A DNA stretch of 64,000 nt from Euphorbia lathyris (Eukaryota; Streptophyta; Magnoliopsida; Malpighiales; Euphorbiaceae), in NCBI RefSeq assembly GCF_963576675.1, contig NC_088917.1, positions 32,084,501 through 32,148,500 of the forward strand, given 5' to 3'. Shown here piece after piece: positions 1 through 10,527 of the stretch. Below the pieces are notes generated by a model, which was not told the DNA's origin, ran no database searches, and saw only the letters and a list, made by a program, of their open reading frames with translations. Each line of letters begins with the position of its first letter. Position 1 is the stretch's first letter. The position numbers and the translations under genes were made by a program.

Positions 1-261
1 TATCTGCTAGCCAAATTTCTTTTCTGTAGACTTCTTCTGTGAATTTCATTGATAATCAAATCTCCAGGTTATCTTTGAAAAAACTTGAATTTTTTATCTG
101 CAAACATCTAATTGCAAACGTTAAATAACAACGAGGATTTAGTCCTAGTGACCATCCTCAATAAATAAAATAAAACTATAAAATAAATAAATAAATGTAT
201 TATAAACCAAGGTTCGAAATAAAACACGAAATAATATAAATTTTTGTTAAAGATTTGGCGT
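1..261 (-). mobile_element. Internal edge of Athila-like LTR element E0, truncated by window
   Basis: This short AT-rich stretch lies on the inner side of a primer binding site, so it should be the leader of a minus-strand LTR retrotransposon whose body lies left of the window. No coding sequence is recognisable here. The assignment rests only on the adjacent primer site and LTR. Confidence 0.6.
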
Positions 262-279
262 TCCCCGGCAACGGCGCCA
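262..279 (-). promoter_or_regulatory. Primer binding site of E0 (tRNA-Asp type)
   Basis: Read on the plus strand, TCCCCGGCAACGGCGCCA equals the 3' end of plant tRNA-Asp, so the minus strand is complementary to that tRNA. This is the usual primer of Athila-type gypsy elements. Its position just left of an LTR shows that the element points left. Confidence 0.85.
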
Positions 280-1243
280 AAAACTTGTTGAGCGATTTCC
301 GCAAGTGCACGGTATACGCTTGTAGTAATAAAAGATATCGATCCCACAGGGAACACTTTTTAATGAAAACTTATTTTGAATTAGTTAGATTTACTTTAAG
401 GTTTATAATATATAAAATCGTTTAATTGAATTTGGTTTTGAAATTGCTAGAATAAGAATTAGATTAGAGTATAACAAATGTTAGAAATCACTTCTGATTT
501 AGGGATAAATTTACAAAACAGAAACGTTTAGTTCTTTAGAAAAGTAAACAAATGTATTCGTTTGCTTTAAGCAAAGAAAACAACTTTAAACTTTGTATAA
601 ATTATAACAATGAAATAAACGTCGATTCCTCTAATTTTAAGGCTTTTAACTGCCGTCAATCCTCCTACGGTCGGGTTAGATTGCTACCTTAACCAAATTG
701 ATACTCTAGTGATGATATCAATTTGCATAAGTGTTCAACAAAGTTTCCTTGTAAAGATTTTGAATTCAGCTACGTTTTAATGAAAACACCAGAACTCACT
801 TCGGATCATTTACCAAAGTGCTATATAAAAATCTATCGAATAGAATGAACTTTATTAGATGAAATATGAATTTGATACAAGTTTACAGAGAACAAGAAGC
901 ATGGAAACTTTCGACGGCTTGCAAGTGAACGGGTTGTCAATCCTTTCCTTGGGTTTCGTTAGAGTTTGTCAGGCTCAGGGGCGGATCCTCTACTAAATCT
1001 TCTCGTTGTAACTTCGTAATAGAGATACGGTCGGCTACTACCAAAATGTAAACTAATATGAACAAATCTAAACGCTACTATGTTTGTAATTATTGAATAA
1101 ACAATGTGTGTACATCATATTGCTTTTTACAGAAACGAACTTCTAATCTCTGACTCATTTCTGAGTCAGAGTTTCTGCATAACTCCTGCACTACTCTTAA
1201 AATCTAACTCTCTCATTCTTGTTTCAACTCTCAATCAACTCTT

Positions 1244-1251
1244 TATTTATA
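1244..1251 (-). promoter_or_regulatory. TATA box in E0 LTR
   Basis: TATAAATA on the minus strand lies within the LTR and in its reading direction. It plausibly sets the start of the genomic RNA. Confidence 0.5.
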
Positions 1252-1393
1252 GATGTTGAAAAGTCGTGATTGAAGTGTCGTGTCCGTTGTGGAGAGTCGT
1301 GTCTGCTGCGAAGAGACGTTTCTATCCACCCGAACGAACGCGTTTCGTCGAAAACGAATGTGTGCAAATGGCTCTCCAGGAATTTCTGAAATG

Positions 1394-1511
1394 CCGAGAA
1401 TGTAAATTCTCGGCCGAGAATGGGGAAGCAAATATTTGGTCTTCGAAATCGTCAAGGGAAAAAGCTGGTGACGCGTGTCGCGACCGAGAATGGAGGATTC
1501 TCGGTCGCGAC
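1394..1511. repeat. Palindrome pair in E0 LTR
   Basis: There are two strong inverted repeats. At 1394-1413 the arms are 8 bp (CCGAGAAT) with a 4-nt loop. At 1477-1511 the arms are a perfect 15 bp (GTCGCGACCGAGAAT) with a 5-nt loop. The core CCGAGAAT recurs between them. They would fold as stable hairpins in the transcript leader. Confidence 0.85.
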
Positions 1512-1777
1512 AAGGAGTATTTTCCGTTTCTTCGACCTTTGTCCTCGTCCTCATTTTGGCGTGTTTGATCTTCGTCGTCTTTGACTCCCTTTGTAGGATT
1601 TTCTTCTGTTTTTAACCTCTTTTCGTTCCTATTTGGATTTTACCAAATATTTAGTTACCTTGTAAGAAAGAAACATATCCGAAAGTAAAAGTATTCTAAA
1701 CAGGTATAAATAGTATGAATTCGAAGCAAAACTGATGTAATTATTGATGATATTTTAGGTATATTTTGGGCTTAACA

Positions 1778-2494
1778 GTATGCCTCGCGTATCGCGGCTC
1801 CTGGTCAAAAAGAGGTGGGAGAAAGGCGAGAACGCGGGGCGTACATGGGGGTACGCCCCGCGTGGAATTATTTTTTGGTTTTTCTCCAAGGGTATTCGGA
1901 AGTTTTATGGTTTTTAATTAATATTTAATGTTTTTATGGTTTTTTAAAGAGTAATTAAGAGGGTGGTTAAAGAAAAATTGATGATGGAGGGAGGTTGAAG
2001 AAGTTTTGAATTTGAAAAGATGGGATGTGATTGGAAGGTAGAAGAGGTGGACTGGAGAAGTGGGAAAGACTTTTGGGGAAGAGGAAAGAGTGATGGGAGA
2101 GGTGGAAGAGGAAAAGCTGCCATGGGGAGTTGCAATTCGCAACTCCCATAGGATACGCGGGGCGTTCCTTAGAGGGCGCCCCTCGTGTTCGTACACGTGG
2201 TGCTTATTAGGAAGAAGACCCAACGGTCGAATGTACGCGGGGCGTGAAAGGTATGGCGCCCCGCGTAGGGTTTTGGATGTTAATGGGGTTTGTTTTTCTT
2301 TTGATTTTTAAGACGGAAGAGAAGACAAATAAAAATAAATAAAAAGAGAAAAATAAAAATAAATAAAAGTGAAAAATAAAAATAAATAAAAATAAAGTGA
2401 AAAACGGTTATGATACATATAAACAAGGGCTTTGAGAAATTCAAACCGGTGCTACGTTTAGAGTCGGAGTAGCTCGACTTTCTCATGCGGTGAC
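1778..2494 (-). mobile_element. Noncoding 3' part of Athila-like element E1
   Basis: This stretch follows the broken gag of E1 in the element's own direction and has no pol similarity in any frame. It contains several copies of the near-palindrome TACGCGGGGCGTA, which also dominates the E1 LTR near 49000-49470. That links the two pieces. One pair forms a hairpin at 1832-1863 with 13-bp arms. A/T-simple sequence (AAATAAAA units) lies at about 2325-2400. The E1 3' LTR was not found; E0 may have cut it off. Confidence 0.5.
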
Positions 2495-3446
2495 TTACTG
2501 TAGGTTGTCCGAGTTGGAACTTGATGGGTCTGAACTTCTACCGTTAAGGAGAGTTATAGCTTGTCCGGACTCTCTATTTTTGCCCCGCGGGTTTTGCTCG
2601 GTGTTTGCCGGGAGAGTTCTTAATGGCCTCTCCTGTTGCTGACGATTCAAATGGGCTACCTGGCAGCTAAGGTCCCTGCAAAACACCTCACTATCGGCAA
2701 GACGAGTTAAGATATCCTTTAACAAGGACGTTACCGACTGGCCATGCACGTTGTCGGGAGGCTGAGTGTTCCGACCACCGGGCATGGTTTGTGATTGCCC
2801 TAGCCCATTTTCCCGATATTCTTGATGAAAGTCGGGTGGGGGCCTCAATACATTATTATTATTGATGTACGACAGGTTAGGGTGTTGGTATCGAGGCCTC
2901 CATTCGTTGTCATTATTATTGTGGTGGTGTGAGTAGGAGTTCGGGTTAGGGTTGTACCTTTGATTGCCTCCTACGTAACTTACATTTTCGGTGTCGACGG
3001 CGAAAGGGCTACCGGCTTGGCAATTAAGTCCATCATGATCTCCACCACAATGATTGCACATCAGGACCTGTGCAACTTTGTTGAGGCTCAACTGTGCTAT
3101 CAAAGCGTCAAGTTTTTTATTCATTTCCGTCATGGAGCTTTTTAGAGCCTCTTTCTCCATGGCGAACGTTTGATGTCACGAAGGTCCAGCAAGCCGATCT
3201 TCTTGCCACTGTACGCTTTTCCTTGCGAGCTCGTGGATGAGCTCATATGCTTCACTGGCCGACTTCCTAAACAGGTCCCCACCTGCCGTGGAATCCACGG
3301 TAGCACGGTTAGTAGGTGTTAATCCGTGATAAAAAGTACTTACCAAATCATGCTTGGGGATATCGTGGTGCGGGAAACTTCAAAGCAACTTTCGGAATCT
3401 CGCCCAAGCCGCATGAAGGGCCTCATGCTCGAGCTGCCGAAAGGTA
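2495..3446 (-). pseudogene. gag, C-terminal half, Athila-like element E1
   Basis: This is the continuation of the gag that starts at 47759, separated from it by the Sirevirus insertion. The translation carries the conserved capsid tail (FRQLEHEALHAAWARFRKLL, then KHDLVSTFYHGL) and, further on, a CCHC zinc knuckle of the form C-x2-C-x4-H-x4-C (CNHCGGDHDGLNC). Two in-frame TGA stops interrupt it: one just after the RKLL motif and one before MEKEALK. It is therefore dead. No protease, reverse transcriptase or integrase follows, so E1 looks like a gag-only non-autonomous element or one that lost pol. Confidence 0.8.
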
Positions 3447-3451
3447 GTGAT
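3447..3451. repeat. Target-site duplication GTGAT of the Sirevirus (left)
   Basis: GTGAT here is repeated at 47194-47198, directly outside the two ends of the Sirevirus. Removing 3452-47198 rejoins the gag reading frame of E1, which proves a single insertion of the whole outer composite. Confidence 0.95.
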
Positions 3452-4116
3452 TGTTGGTCCCTTGTAGGGTTGCAAGTATAGTTCCAAGGGGGGGTTAGGA
3501 ACTATTTAAACTTTTTCGCAATTAGGGCAGACTTCTTTTCTTAAGAGAAAAGGTTTTAACAGCGGCGCTGAGTGATCAGTAAGATACTGGCTTAGTCAAC
3601 TGGTGACTAGGTCAGTTTCTTGACTTGAGTCAGGAGATAGCACTTAAAGTCTATTCCTGAGCTCAGATGTTCGATGCGCACAACTCAGCTTGACCTTTTT
3701 ACTTGGTCAGTTTTGATTATTTAAGCAAGCAATATATATAAGGAGTTTAAGGTAAGAAATACGTTACTCAGCAGATTTATCCAGGTTCGGCTTCTTCTAA
3801 GCCTACGTACTGTCCCCGGAACACGTTCCGAGATTTCAAATCCTCTACTGAGCTCTTTAAAGGTAGAGGCTCAAACCTTTTACAATCTTAGCAACTGAGT
3901 ATAACAAGAGTACCTTCCTCTATACCTCTACTCAATCCTAATCTCTTGCTGAGTACTATAACCGAGTACTCATCCTCTCCTTTCTAATCTCTAGAAATGA
4001 TAAGTGTTTGTCCTAAACAATGATTTGTTAAGACACCTTAGATGATTAAATAATCACTCTAGATTTTTACACAAAAGATATTGAATGTAGTGTAACACTA
4101 CTAGAAAATTATTGAA

Positions 4117-4400
4117 TTGTGACGGAAAATTCCGTCATAAATCGCCTGATTCCGTCACTAAATCATCTTACTGACGGAATTTAAGACGGAACGAACCCGT
4201 GGTTATATCAGTCGACGCAGATTTCGCTTACGTTTTTGTGACGGAATTTTCTGACGGAGTGGTGACGGAATTCCGTCAGCAATGGAGGCGGAATTTGAGA
4301 CGAAAATAAACATTAAGACATCCTTGCGCTATTCAATGACGTTTTTCCGTCACAAAATTCTGACGGATTACAAAACGGAACTAAACGTAAGAATCTTTAA
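4117..4400. repeat. CACTA left subterminal repeats
   Basis: Many direct and inverted copies of GACGGA/TCCGTC occur here, often fused as GACGGAATTCCGTC. Such subterminal motifs bind the small TNPA-type protein in En/Spm elements. The mirror set is at the right end. Confidence 0.85.
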
Positions 4401-4629
4401 TCCATCAGAAATAGAAATTGCATTTAATACTAAATAATGCATTTAAATGAATATTGATTTCATAATTCATATATATATATAATAGATATATACTAAAAAT
4501 CAATATAATTTAAACTAAAATATATTAATAAATCCAAAAATTTAAGATTATATAATTGTAATTACAAAACTAAGCTAATTACTTGCATAATATTCTTATA
4601 ATCTAAAAGGTTTTTGATCCCGTACAAAA

Positions 4630-4764
4630 TTAGCCTCCAAAAATGTGCACCATGCATTCGAAAAAGACATTTGATGGCACGTCTTCAAAACTCTTAGACA
4701 CACGTGCATCTGTCCATACTGTCATGATATAGTACGCATAGCGTCTCGTTGCAAAGCGGAAGAC
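4630..4764 (-). pseudogene. Unidentified terminal-exon-like fragment in CACTA
   Basis: A minus-strand acceptor (CTTTAG at the right border) is followed by 44 open codons and TAA. The peptide contains RFATRRYAYYIMTVWTDARV and ends FECMVHIFGG. Codon use and composition look protein-coding and unlike the AT-rich surroundings. I do not recognise the family. Its place after three other same-strand gene fragments suggests either another captured exon or the end of a chimeric transcript. Confidence 0.4.
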
Positions 4765-5224
4765 CTAAAGAGGAAGGGAATAAATAAGTGAATTAAAAGC
4801 CATGAAAACGGAACATGGTGAGTTTATTTTCAAACCAAGCAAGTATCATAGAATTAGACATAATTTTAAAAGCTGCAATTCAAGATATCTAACATTAGTC
4901 ATGTTGAATTATAGGTTGACTTTATTATTTTTATTGAATTTGTTACAATATAATATAATGTAAACTATGGATAAAGAAAAACACCAAACTTCGATAGAAT
5001 GTGAATTTATTTTAACTTATTTGAAGAATAAACCAACACAAATATGTTTAAAGCCCTGCAACTGAGAAAATATGATGCAAGGTACAACACTGGTTACAAA
5101 AATTAAGTGTTCTTGTAAATGGTCAACTAATCAAGTTACAACATGTTCCTATATGTAATATGCCAAAACACTAAACTGAACTATGTTTTCTAAATTCCAA
5201 ATAAGAATGTTGTACTTAACATAC

Positions 5225-6278
5225 CATGACAGCAGGGGCCATTGGCATAGCCAATCCATACCGGTCCATCAAGGGGGCATACCATACATCCCACCTGACA
5301 AAGAAGGGTAAATTCATAATAAGAACCAAAGAACCCAATTGTTCAAAGTATATCATATAAAATACAAACAGAGACTTAAACATAAGATCATGCATATTGC
5401 ATAGTTAACAAAACAATGATTGGAAAATGTGGAGATCGTATCACCTGATATATGAAGTAGGGCAGAAAGATATAAGATATTACAAAATCAATCATCATTA
5501 AGAAAACAAATTGAGAGATAAACATAAAAGGAAAGTAAGATCCAAGAACGAACCATTTCCAACCACCGAGCCACCAGAATAAGGAGGTGGTCCAGATATA
5601 TATAGCGGCCTGTAAGGTGCCTGTAGAAAGCAGCTGTTGTAGTTATAGAAATAAGATGACCCACCAGAAAATGGCACCTCAAATGGACGAATTGAAGATC
5701 CATTGAAATGTGAGGATCTATATAGTGGTGTTACACTAGAACCTACATAAGGAGCTGAAGATGGATAATTTTAAAGAGGTAGCACTGGCTTGGGAGCAGA
5801 TTTCTGTAAGAAAGAATCAATGGAACAGTTATGAATCCAAAATAACAATGCAGGTGTACAAAACATATAAAAAATGAATAAAAAAAATAACTGCAAAAAC
5901 AAGTACAAAATACTCTTAATTCATCAATGCATCTTTTATATTCTTGTATAAGAATGACATGCTAGGACACATGAAAACAATAAAATGAATAAGCATGGAT
6001 AGATCCTGCATCAACAAATCCTTGGTCTTCATTTTATGCATCATGATGCTCTGATACCACCAGATTGCCACAGAATCTGCCACTCCTATCATGTTGGTTC
6101 TTCAAACTAAAGGATGGAATATAAAAAATTCATATCTAATGACAAGGAAAAACTCATGCATCCATCAGTCATCTAGATTCCTAGATCCGCAAAAGAGCAT
6201 AGAGAACCGAGAGTGTTCCTTGCATATACCATCAGTTCTAGCCAGCATGGCCGCCGTTGAGGAGTTTTTGTTATCCAC
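5225..6278 (-). pseudogene. Captured fragment of RanBP2-type zinc-finger protein gene
   Basis: Three exon-like blocks lie on the minus strand with normal splice borders. 6278 down to about 6220 follows CAG and encodes VDNKNSS then LARTDG. 5803-5554 encodes KSAPKP, later FEVPFSGGSSYFYNYNS and SGPPPYSGGSVVGNG. 5294-5225 encodes GMYGMPP then, after a 1-nt loss, MDRYGLAMPMAPAVM. The order and wording match the Gly/Pro/Tyr-rich plant RanBP2-type zinc-finger protein family (Arabidopsis At1g67325-like, from memory). The zinc-finger exon itself is not visible. A TAA stop in the second block and the frameshift in the third show it is not functional. Retained introns mean capture was at DNA level. Confidence 0.8.
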
Positions 6279-6552
6279 CTGAACACAAAAATACACATCG
6301 ACATTAATTAGCCAACTACCAGAAAAGAAGTCCCTCAAGTGGCTTTTAATCTTCAAAACGAATCTATAAAACCAAAAGTTCTTGGTTGATTTGAATAAAA
6401 TATACGAAACTAATCACAGATCATCAAAATTTTCTGTTAAATCCACCTAATTCTATAGTGAAAAACAAAACAAATATCGCTGGATGTTCTAGGTTTCCCC
6501 TTCCAAAAAAAGATTGGAAAATGAAGTACTTGAGACATGGTATTGATAAGAC

Positions 6553-6735
6553 TAAGAGTGAAACAAGAGCTGTTATAAGTGTCACGCCAGCAGAAGGTCC
6601 ATCCTTGGGTACAATCCCAATAGGGAAAGGTATATGAACATCCTAGCCCTCAAGGAGACTGATCTCCTGAGCAGCTGCCAACATGTGACTGCAATTTCCT
6701 GTTCTAGTTCTGGATATAAGCTGGGCTTTTCTGGA
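6553..6735 (-). pseudogene. Captured fragment of Lon protease gene (LON2-like)
   Basis: The minus strand encodes ISLLEG, a TAG stop, then [20 protein letters not shown] followed by [10 protein letters not shown]. This is the region around the catalytic serine of ATP-dependent Lon proteases (motif PKDGPSAG, catalytic Ser present), closest to the peroxisomal plant LON2 type as I recall it. Only about 60 codons remain of a protein of about 880 residues, and the stop precludes activity. The right border is approximate. It lies between the RlmN-like and RanBP2-like pieces, on the same strand. Confidence 0.8.
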
Positions 6736-7203
6736 ATTCATTTTTAAGCTGAACACAAGTTGCATTTGCATTCAGGCCTCGTCTCCGACATATGCTCACA
6801 GTTATTTTACGAGATTACAGAGCATCTGTAAATGGTTCTACCTAACAAACGGCATGGGTGATTAGTCAAAGTAAAAGGCATGAATTTGACAGCCTCATCA
6901 TTTGTTTTTATGCACGCAATTAAAGAAAACATAGTCATACCGTCTTTTTTATGGCCTGCGATAATCAAAGCCCTCAATTGGATTAAAAGGGATTAAATTC
7001 GCATGAGAGCCACATCCCCACTCATGAAGCAGGTAAACAAGTTCAATAGCATGCTTTTTCTATCATTCACACCCCAGCTGCGGAGACAAGAGACAAATTT
7101 GTCTTAAGAATAATGTCTTTGACATTAACATTATGTTTTAAAACCTCAAGTATACAATGAGGATCGGGGGAGAAAATTGCATTGAAATGTAACAATTGTA
7201 CCT

Positions 7204-7341
7204 AAAACTGCATACTCAAAGGACACTCGTTTATTGGTTTCAATGAAGTAGTCTTTGCAATCTTCCATAATTGCTTCGAGCAGGTAGGATTTTGCAATTG
7301 GCACACTTGTTTCTCTAAGTTTCTGATATGGAGCATACAAG
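7204..7341 (-). pseudogene. Captured exon of RlmN/Cfr-like radical-SAM methyltransferase gene
   Basis: After a CTAACAG acceptor the minus strand encodes [20 protein letters not shown], then [20 protein letters not shown] and EYAVL. This corresponds to the segment after the barrel core in RlmN-type 23S rRNA adenine methyltransferases, where bacterial and plant proteins have SLHAPN...R..VP...Y....I......Y......RV.FEY. The exon is open with plausible splice borders. The CxxxCxxC radical-SAM exon is not seen, so only a fragment was captured. Confidence 0.75.
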
Positions 7342-8121
7342 CTGTTAGACAAGAAAAAATGCAAAAAAGTCATCACACGCAAATACACACTTGTTTGTGA
7401 TAGTATTAAATTAATATGCAACATAAAAAATAGGAAAAATTTGGGGAAGTTAGAATTATGTGATTTGTTGAAATATGAAAAAAATGAGGGAATGATACAA
7501 ACATAATTATTGTTTTCCTAAAAGCTAGTTCTTAATATAAATGTGCAGTTTTCAATTGAACCCAAAGTTTGAACCAAATGCTTAATTCATTTAGTAGAAG
7601 GATTAGTGCAAAACATTTTGTAATTAATATTTTGGGTAATAAAATTAATAATTTACAATAGAAAATGCTCAGGGGTTGAGGATACCTTGTAAAACTAAAG
7701 AATTAAGACTTAAGAACAAATCAATACTGCTCAAGAAAACCCACATTAGTAAAAGCTAATGTTTTTCTGCTATATGATGAAATATTATCCCACTAAATTT
7801 ATTAAGCACAGAGACACAACTAAGGAGCTAAATTATAGATTGGGAAATTGAGAGGAGTTCATCAACAACATGAGAAGACATGGATTCAATAAGATTCACA
7901 AAAAAGGGAAAAAAGCAAGTCTGAAATTATTGACCACATGAATCACTAAATTAGCAAGAACAAAAAATAGAATAAATAAAGATTCAGTAAAGGGGGAAAA
8001 TAGAAGGAACCACCAGACATGCAGAAAATGGAATCGCAGGTCCCAAACCCCCAACGAAAATGGAGATCATGGAACCCGGAAAAATGGAGAAAGTAAAGGA
8101 AAAAGGGAGTAAGAAACTCAC

Positions 8122-8239
8122 CAGAGAGGTAGAACGTGGAGTTGGCGGCGTGAAAACACACAGCGGCGGAGTGGAGGCTAGGGTTTATTTGAGAGGAAAA
8201 CAGAGAAAATGAGGAAGAAAGAGCAAAAGGAGACAACAT
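8122..8239 (-). pseudogene. Possible first exon in CACTA cargo (transit-peptide-like)
   Basis: An ATG at 8239 opens 39 codons rich in Ser, Ala and Phe (MLSPFALSSSFSLFSS...), ending at a consensus donor (CTG|GTGAGT). A Ser-rich, acid-free N-terminus resembles a plastid transit peptide. It could be the original first exon of the RlmN-like gene, or of another captured gene. It is the only start-like exon upstream of the other same-strand fragments. Confidence 0.4.
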
Positions 8240-8397
8240 GGATGAGAGAGAGGAGGCATATCATTTATCCCTTCTTCCTTGTAAACGACGTGGTTTAAGT
8301 GACGTGTTTGGAAAAACCAAAAAGATAAGGTCAAATGTGTAAATAAATGGATTGATATCTAATTCAAATTGGTTCCAGGAGTATAGATTTTTTTTAA

Positions 8398-8962
8398 AGA
8401 CACAGATAAAATGCAAAAATACTTTCAATGTTTATCCTTAGGAGTAATTTTACCCCTAACATTTAAAATTGTGCAATTTTACTCTTAACGTTGGCAGCCA
8501 AGTGCAATTTCTCCCCTAATATTGACAAGTTGGGTTAATTGGAGAAATTATTCATCAATCTCAGTCATGAATCTTATCATCTACAATTCATAGGTGCGCC
8601 ATTTTATAACTCATTAGTAACAGACTACAAACATATGGTTGAACTTGAATTTTTTTAAAAAAAATTAAAAAATATACTGCATTTTGTATGAGTTGGACAA
8701 AAAAATTCAAATATTTATTCAATCACAAAAAATATTAAATCTTTTTTTAGAATCAACTCACGTGCAATTGGTACAGAATAAGGAACAAAATCTTTGTGTT
8801 TTATAATAATGTCTAATATTGTCCTAACTAGCCAACGTTAGAAGTAAAATTGCTCTTGTGTGCCAAAATTATGGGTAAAATTACACAATTTTAGATTTTA
8901 AGAATAAAATTGCTCATTTCTATAAGTATTAGGGGTATTTTTACACCTTAAAAGATATATAT
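8398..8962. mobile_element. MITE with long terminal inverted repeats inside CACTA
   Basis: The two ends are about 120-bp imperfect inverted repeats built from phrases such as GTAATTTTACCCCTAAC and AAATTGTG(C/T)AATTTTAC. There is no coding potential. It shares phrases with the MITE at 55247-57168, suggesting one Mutator-like family. Exact borders and target duplication are not resolved. Confidence 0.55.
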
Positions 8963-9109
8963 GATAGATATTAAAATATTATATCATTTATAAAACCGTA
9001 GATATATATATTTTTGGTTTTATTTAACATATTTTTTGAAAGGTTTTTTTACTACAGATAAAGTAAGATTATAAAATTATTTTTCTATTGTGCGGAACGA
9101 ATAAAAACG

Positions 9110-9320
9110 TCACAAAAAACGTTAATATATTGAGATGGAATAATTTCCGTCTCGAATTCCGTTACACATGATAGCGGGAATTCTCCTGCCAGTTTTTTAT
9201 GACGGAAAATTTCATTTCGTCTCAAATTTCCGTCACAAGCGTTGACGGAATATTTAGTGACGGAAATACGTCTAAAATTTGAGACGGAATTAATTCCGTC
9301 ACAACTTTCCATCACAGTTT
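9110..9320. repeat. CACTA right subterminal repeats
   Basis: Repeated TGACGGAA/TTCCGTC units mirror those at 4117-4400 and lead into the inverted terminal repeat ending at 9338. Confidence 0.85.
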
Positions 9321-10039
9321 GACAATTTTCTAGTAGTGTAAGATTGCTTTGCTTTTTGCTTGCAGAACTTTGCGTAGAGATTTGGTCAGCGTAATGGCTT
9401 GATCAAGTTCTGTATCGAATGAAGCTTCTGATGGCACTATTTATAGAGACGTCTGGGCATCGGTCATTTCGAATTTCGAAATAACCGTTGGAGGGAAACG
9501 GCTTCCTGTCGTTGTCATCCTGACTTGCTCAGAGCTCTCGGCCAATCAGATTTACGTATCTTCTGTCCTCGGTCAGCTTTTGGTCAGCTCGGCAGAGTGT
9601 CTCTCCATTTGTGGTAATGTCAACTAGACAGCATACTGTGTCGTCTGAACTTTACCCAAAGAGGAAATACTTTGTCTGGAAGTTTTCCTTAGCCAGCTGT
9701 TGTCTTGTACGTTTGTCGAATCTACTCAGCAGCTTCATCTTGAAGTTGTTCCCGAAGGTCTTCTAGATCCTTCTATTGCTGAGTTGCGTTTTGTCCAAAG
9801 CGACAACGTTTTGACAAACGCGGGCCGAGTTGTACTGAGTTGTTTGACTTGGGCTTTGACACTTGTATTGGGCTTGGGCCTTTTAATTCTTGTGTCTTAT
9901 AAACAATTTAACTCAACATTGAACAAACACATTAGTAGAATAAATCAAAGCATTTAAACTTAGTGTGTTTAGAATATGTATTTCAATTATACTTAAACAA
10001 TTTTGTCAAATCAAAATTATGTGGAAAGGTGTTTCAACA

Positions 10040-10145
10040 AACTCCCCCATTTTGATGTTGGCAAAACTATTCAGCGAGGAACTCAGTATTGAGCTCCCCC
10101 ATGATAGTTGACCTATTATAACTTAGCAAACTCCCCCGTAAGGGT
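10040..10145 (-). promoter_or_regulatory. Clustered polypurine tracts before Sirevirus 3' LTR
   Basis: On the minus strand AATGGGGGAGTT abuts the 3' LTR, and GGGGGAG recurs at about 10097-10103 and 10132-10138, with another near 10590. The LTR-adjacent copy should prime plus-strand DNA. Multiple tracts upstream of the 3' LTR are a known Sirevirus trait. Confidence 0.75.
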
Positions 10146-10527
10146 TGAGCTACTGACTTAGTTTTACTCTAAACATTTAAAGGTCTAATCGAGTAAGTCT
10201 AAGGTCAGTTTTCAGATATAGGTCAGCTTATTCAACATATTCTATTTACTCAGTATTAAGCGGAAGGTTTAATCATATAGAGTGCGCTGAGTAATTTGTT
10301 GTTCAATGAGTTCTTAACAGACAATGTTTTATAAACATATAAGTCAAAGTTAATCATATTATAAGCATAGGATTAGTTTGAAGATACTTTAATAACTTAA
10401 TACTTGGCATCAGATAAAATAATTCATAACTCATATAATGAACGATGCAAGTAATTATATAAGTAGTCAGTGCATTAGAAATAACAGAAATAGGTACAAA
10501 AGATAAAAAAAACGTTCTAGCCTATCT

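Larger units (their letters stand above)
286..1777 (-). mobile_element. 5' LTR of Athila-like element E0
   Basis: The LTR runs from TGTTGAGCG next to the primer site to TTAACA, giving TGTT/AACA ends and about 1.49 kb. The part near the primer site, with a GATCGATATC-like box and a GTGCACTTGCGG box on the minus strand, is typical of Athila LTR 3' ends. A TATAAATA box lies at 1244-1251 on the minus strand. The right border is inferred from terminal dinucleotides only, because the partner LTR is outside the window. The open frames at 1243-1568 are palindrome-rich untranslated sequence rather than genes. Confidence 0.65.
4096..9338 (-). mobile_element. Non-autonomous CACTA (En/Spm) element carrying host gene fragments
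   Basis: The element begins CACTACTAGAAAATT and ends with an inverted AATTTTCTAGTAGTG. It is flanked by TAA (4093-4095 and 9339-9341). The uninterrupted sequence GTGTAAGATTG in the partner LTR near 46490 is a natural empty site and confirms the 3-bp duplication. Arrays of GACGGAATTCCGTC-like units lie inside both ends. No TNPA- or TNPD-like transposase is visible, so it must be mobilised in trans. Its interior holds several intron-containing fragments of host genes, all on the minus strand, making it a Pack-CACTA. Strand is given by this cargo. Confidence 0.93.
3452..10039 (-). mobile_element. 3' LTR of the Sirevirus, split by CACTA
   Basis: The LTR pieces are 3452-4095 and 9342-10039; the repeat of TAA at 9339-9341 belongs to the CACTA duplication. 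By eye it differs from the right LTR at about 16 sites. A minus-strand TATAAATA box lies at 9438-9445. Confidence 0.95.

Noticed and set aside
4096..9338. An intact host gene locus in this stretch
   Set aside because: Fragments come from three different genes, contain stops and frameshifts, and lie between CACTA ends with a verified empty site.
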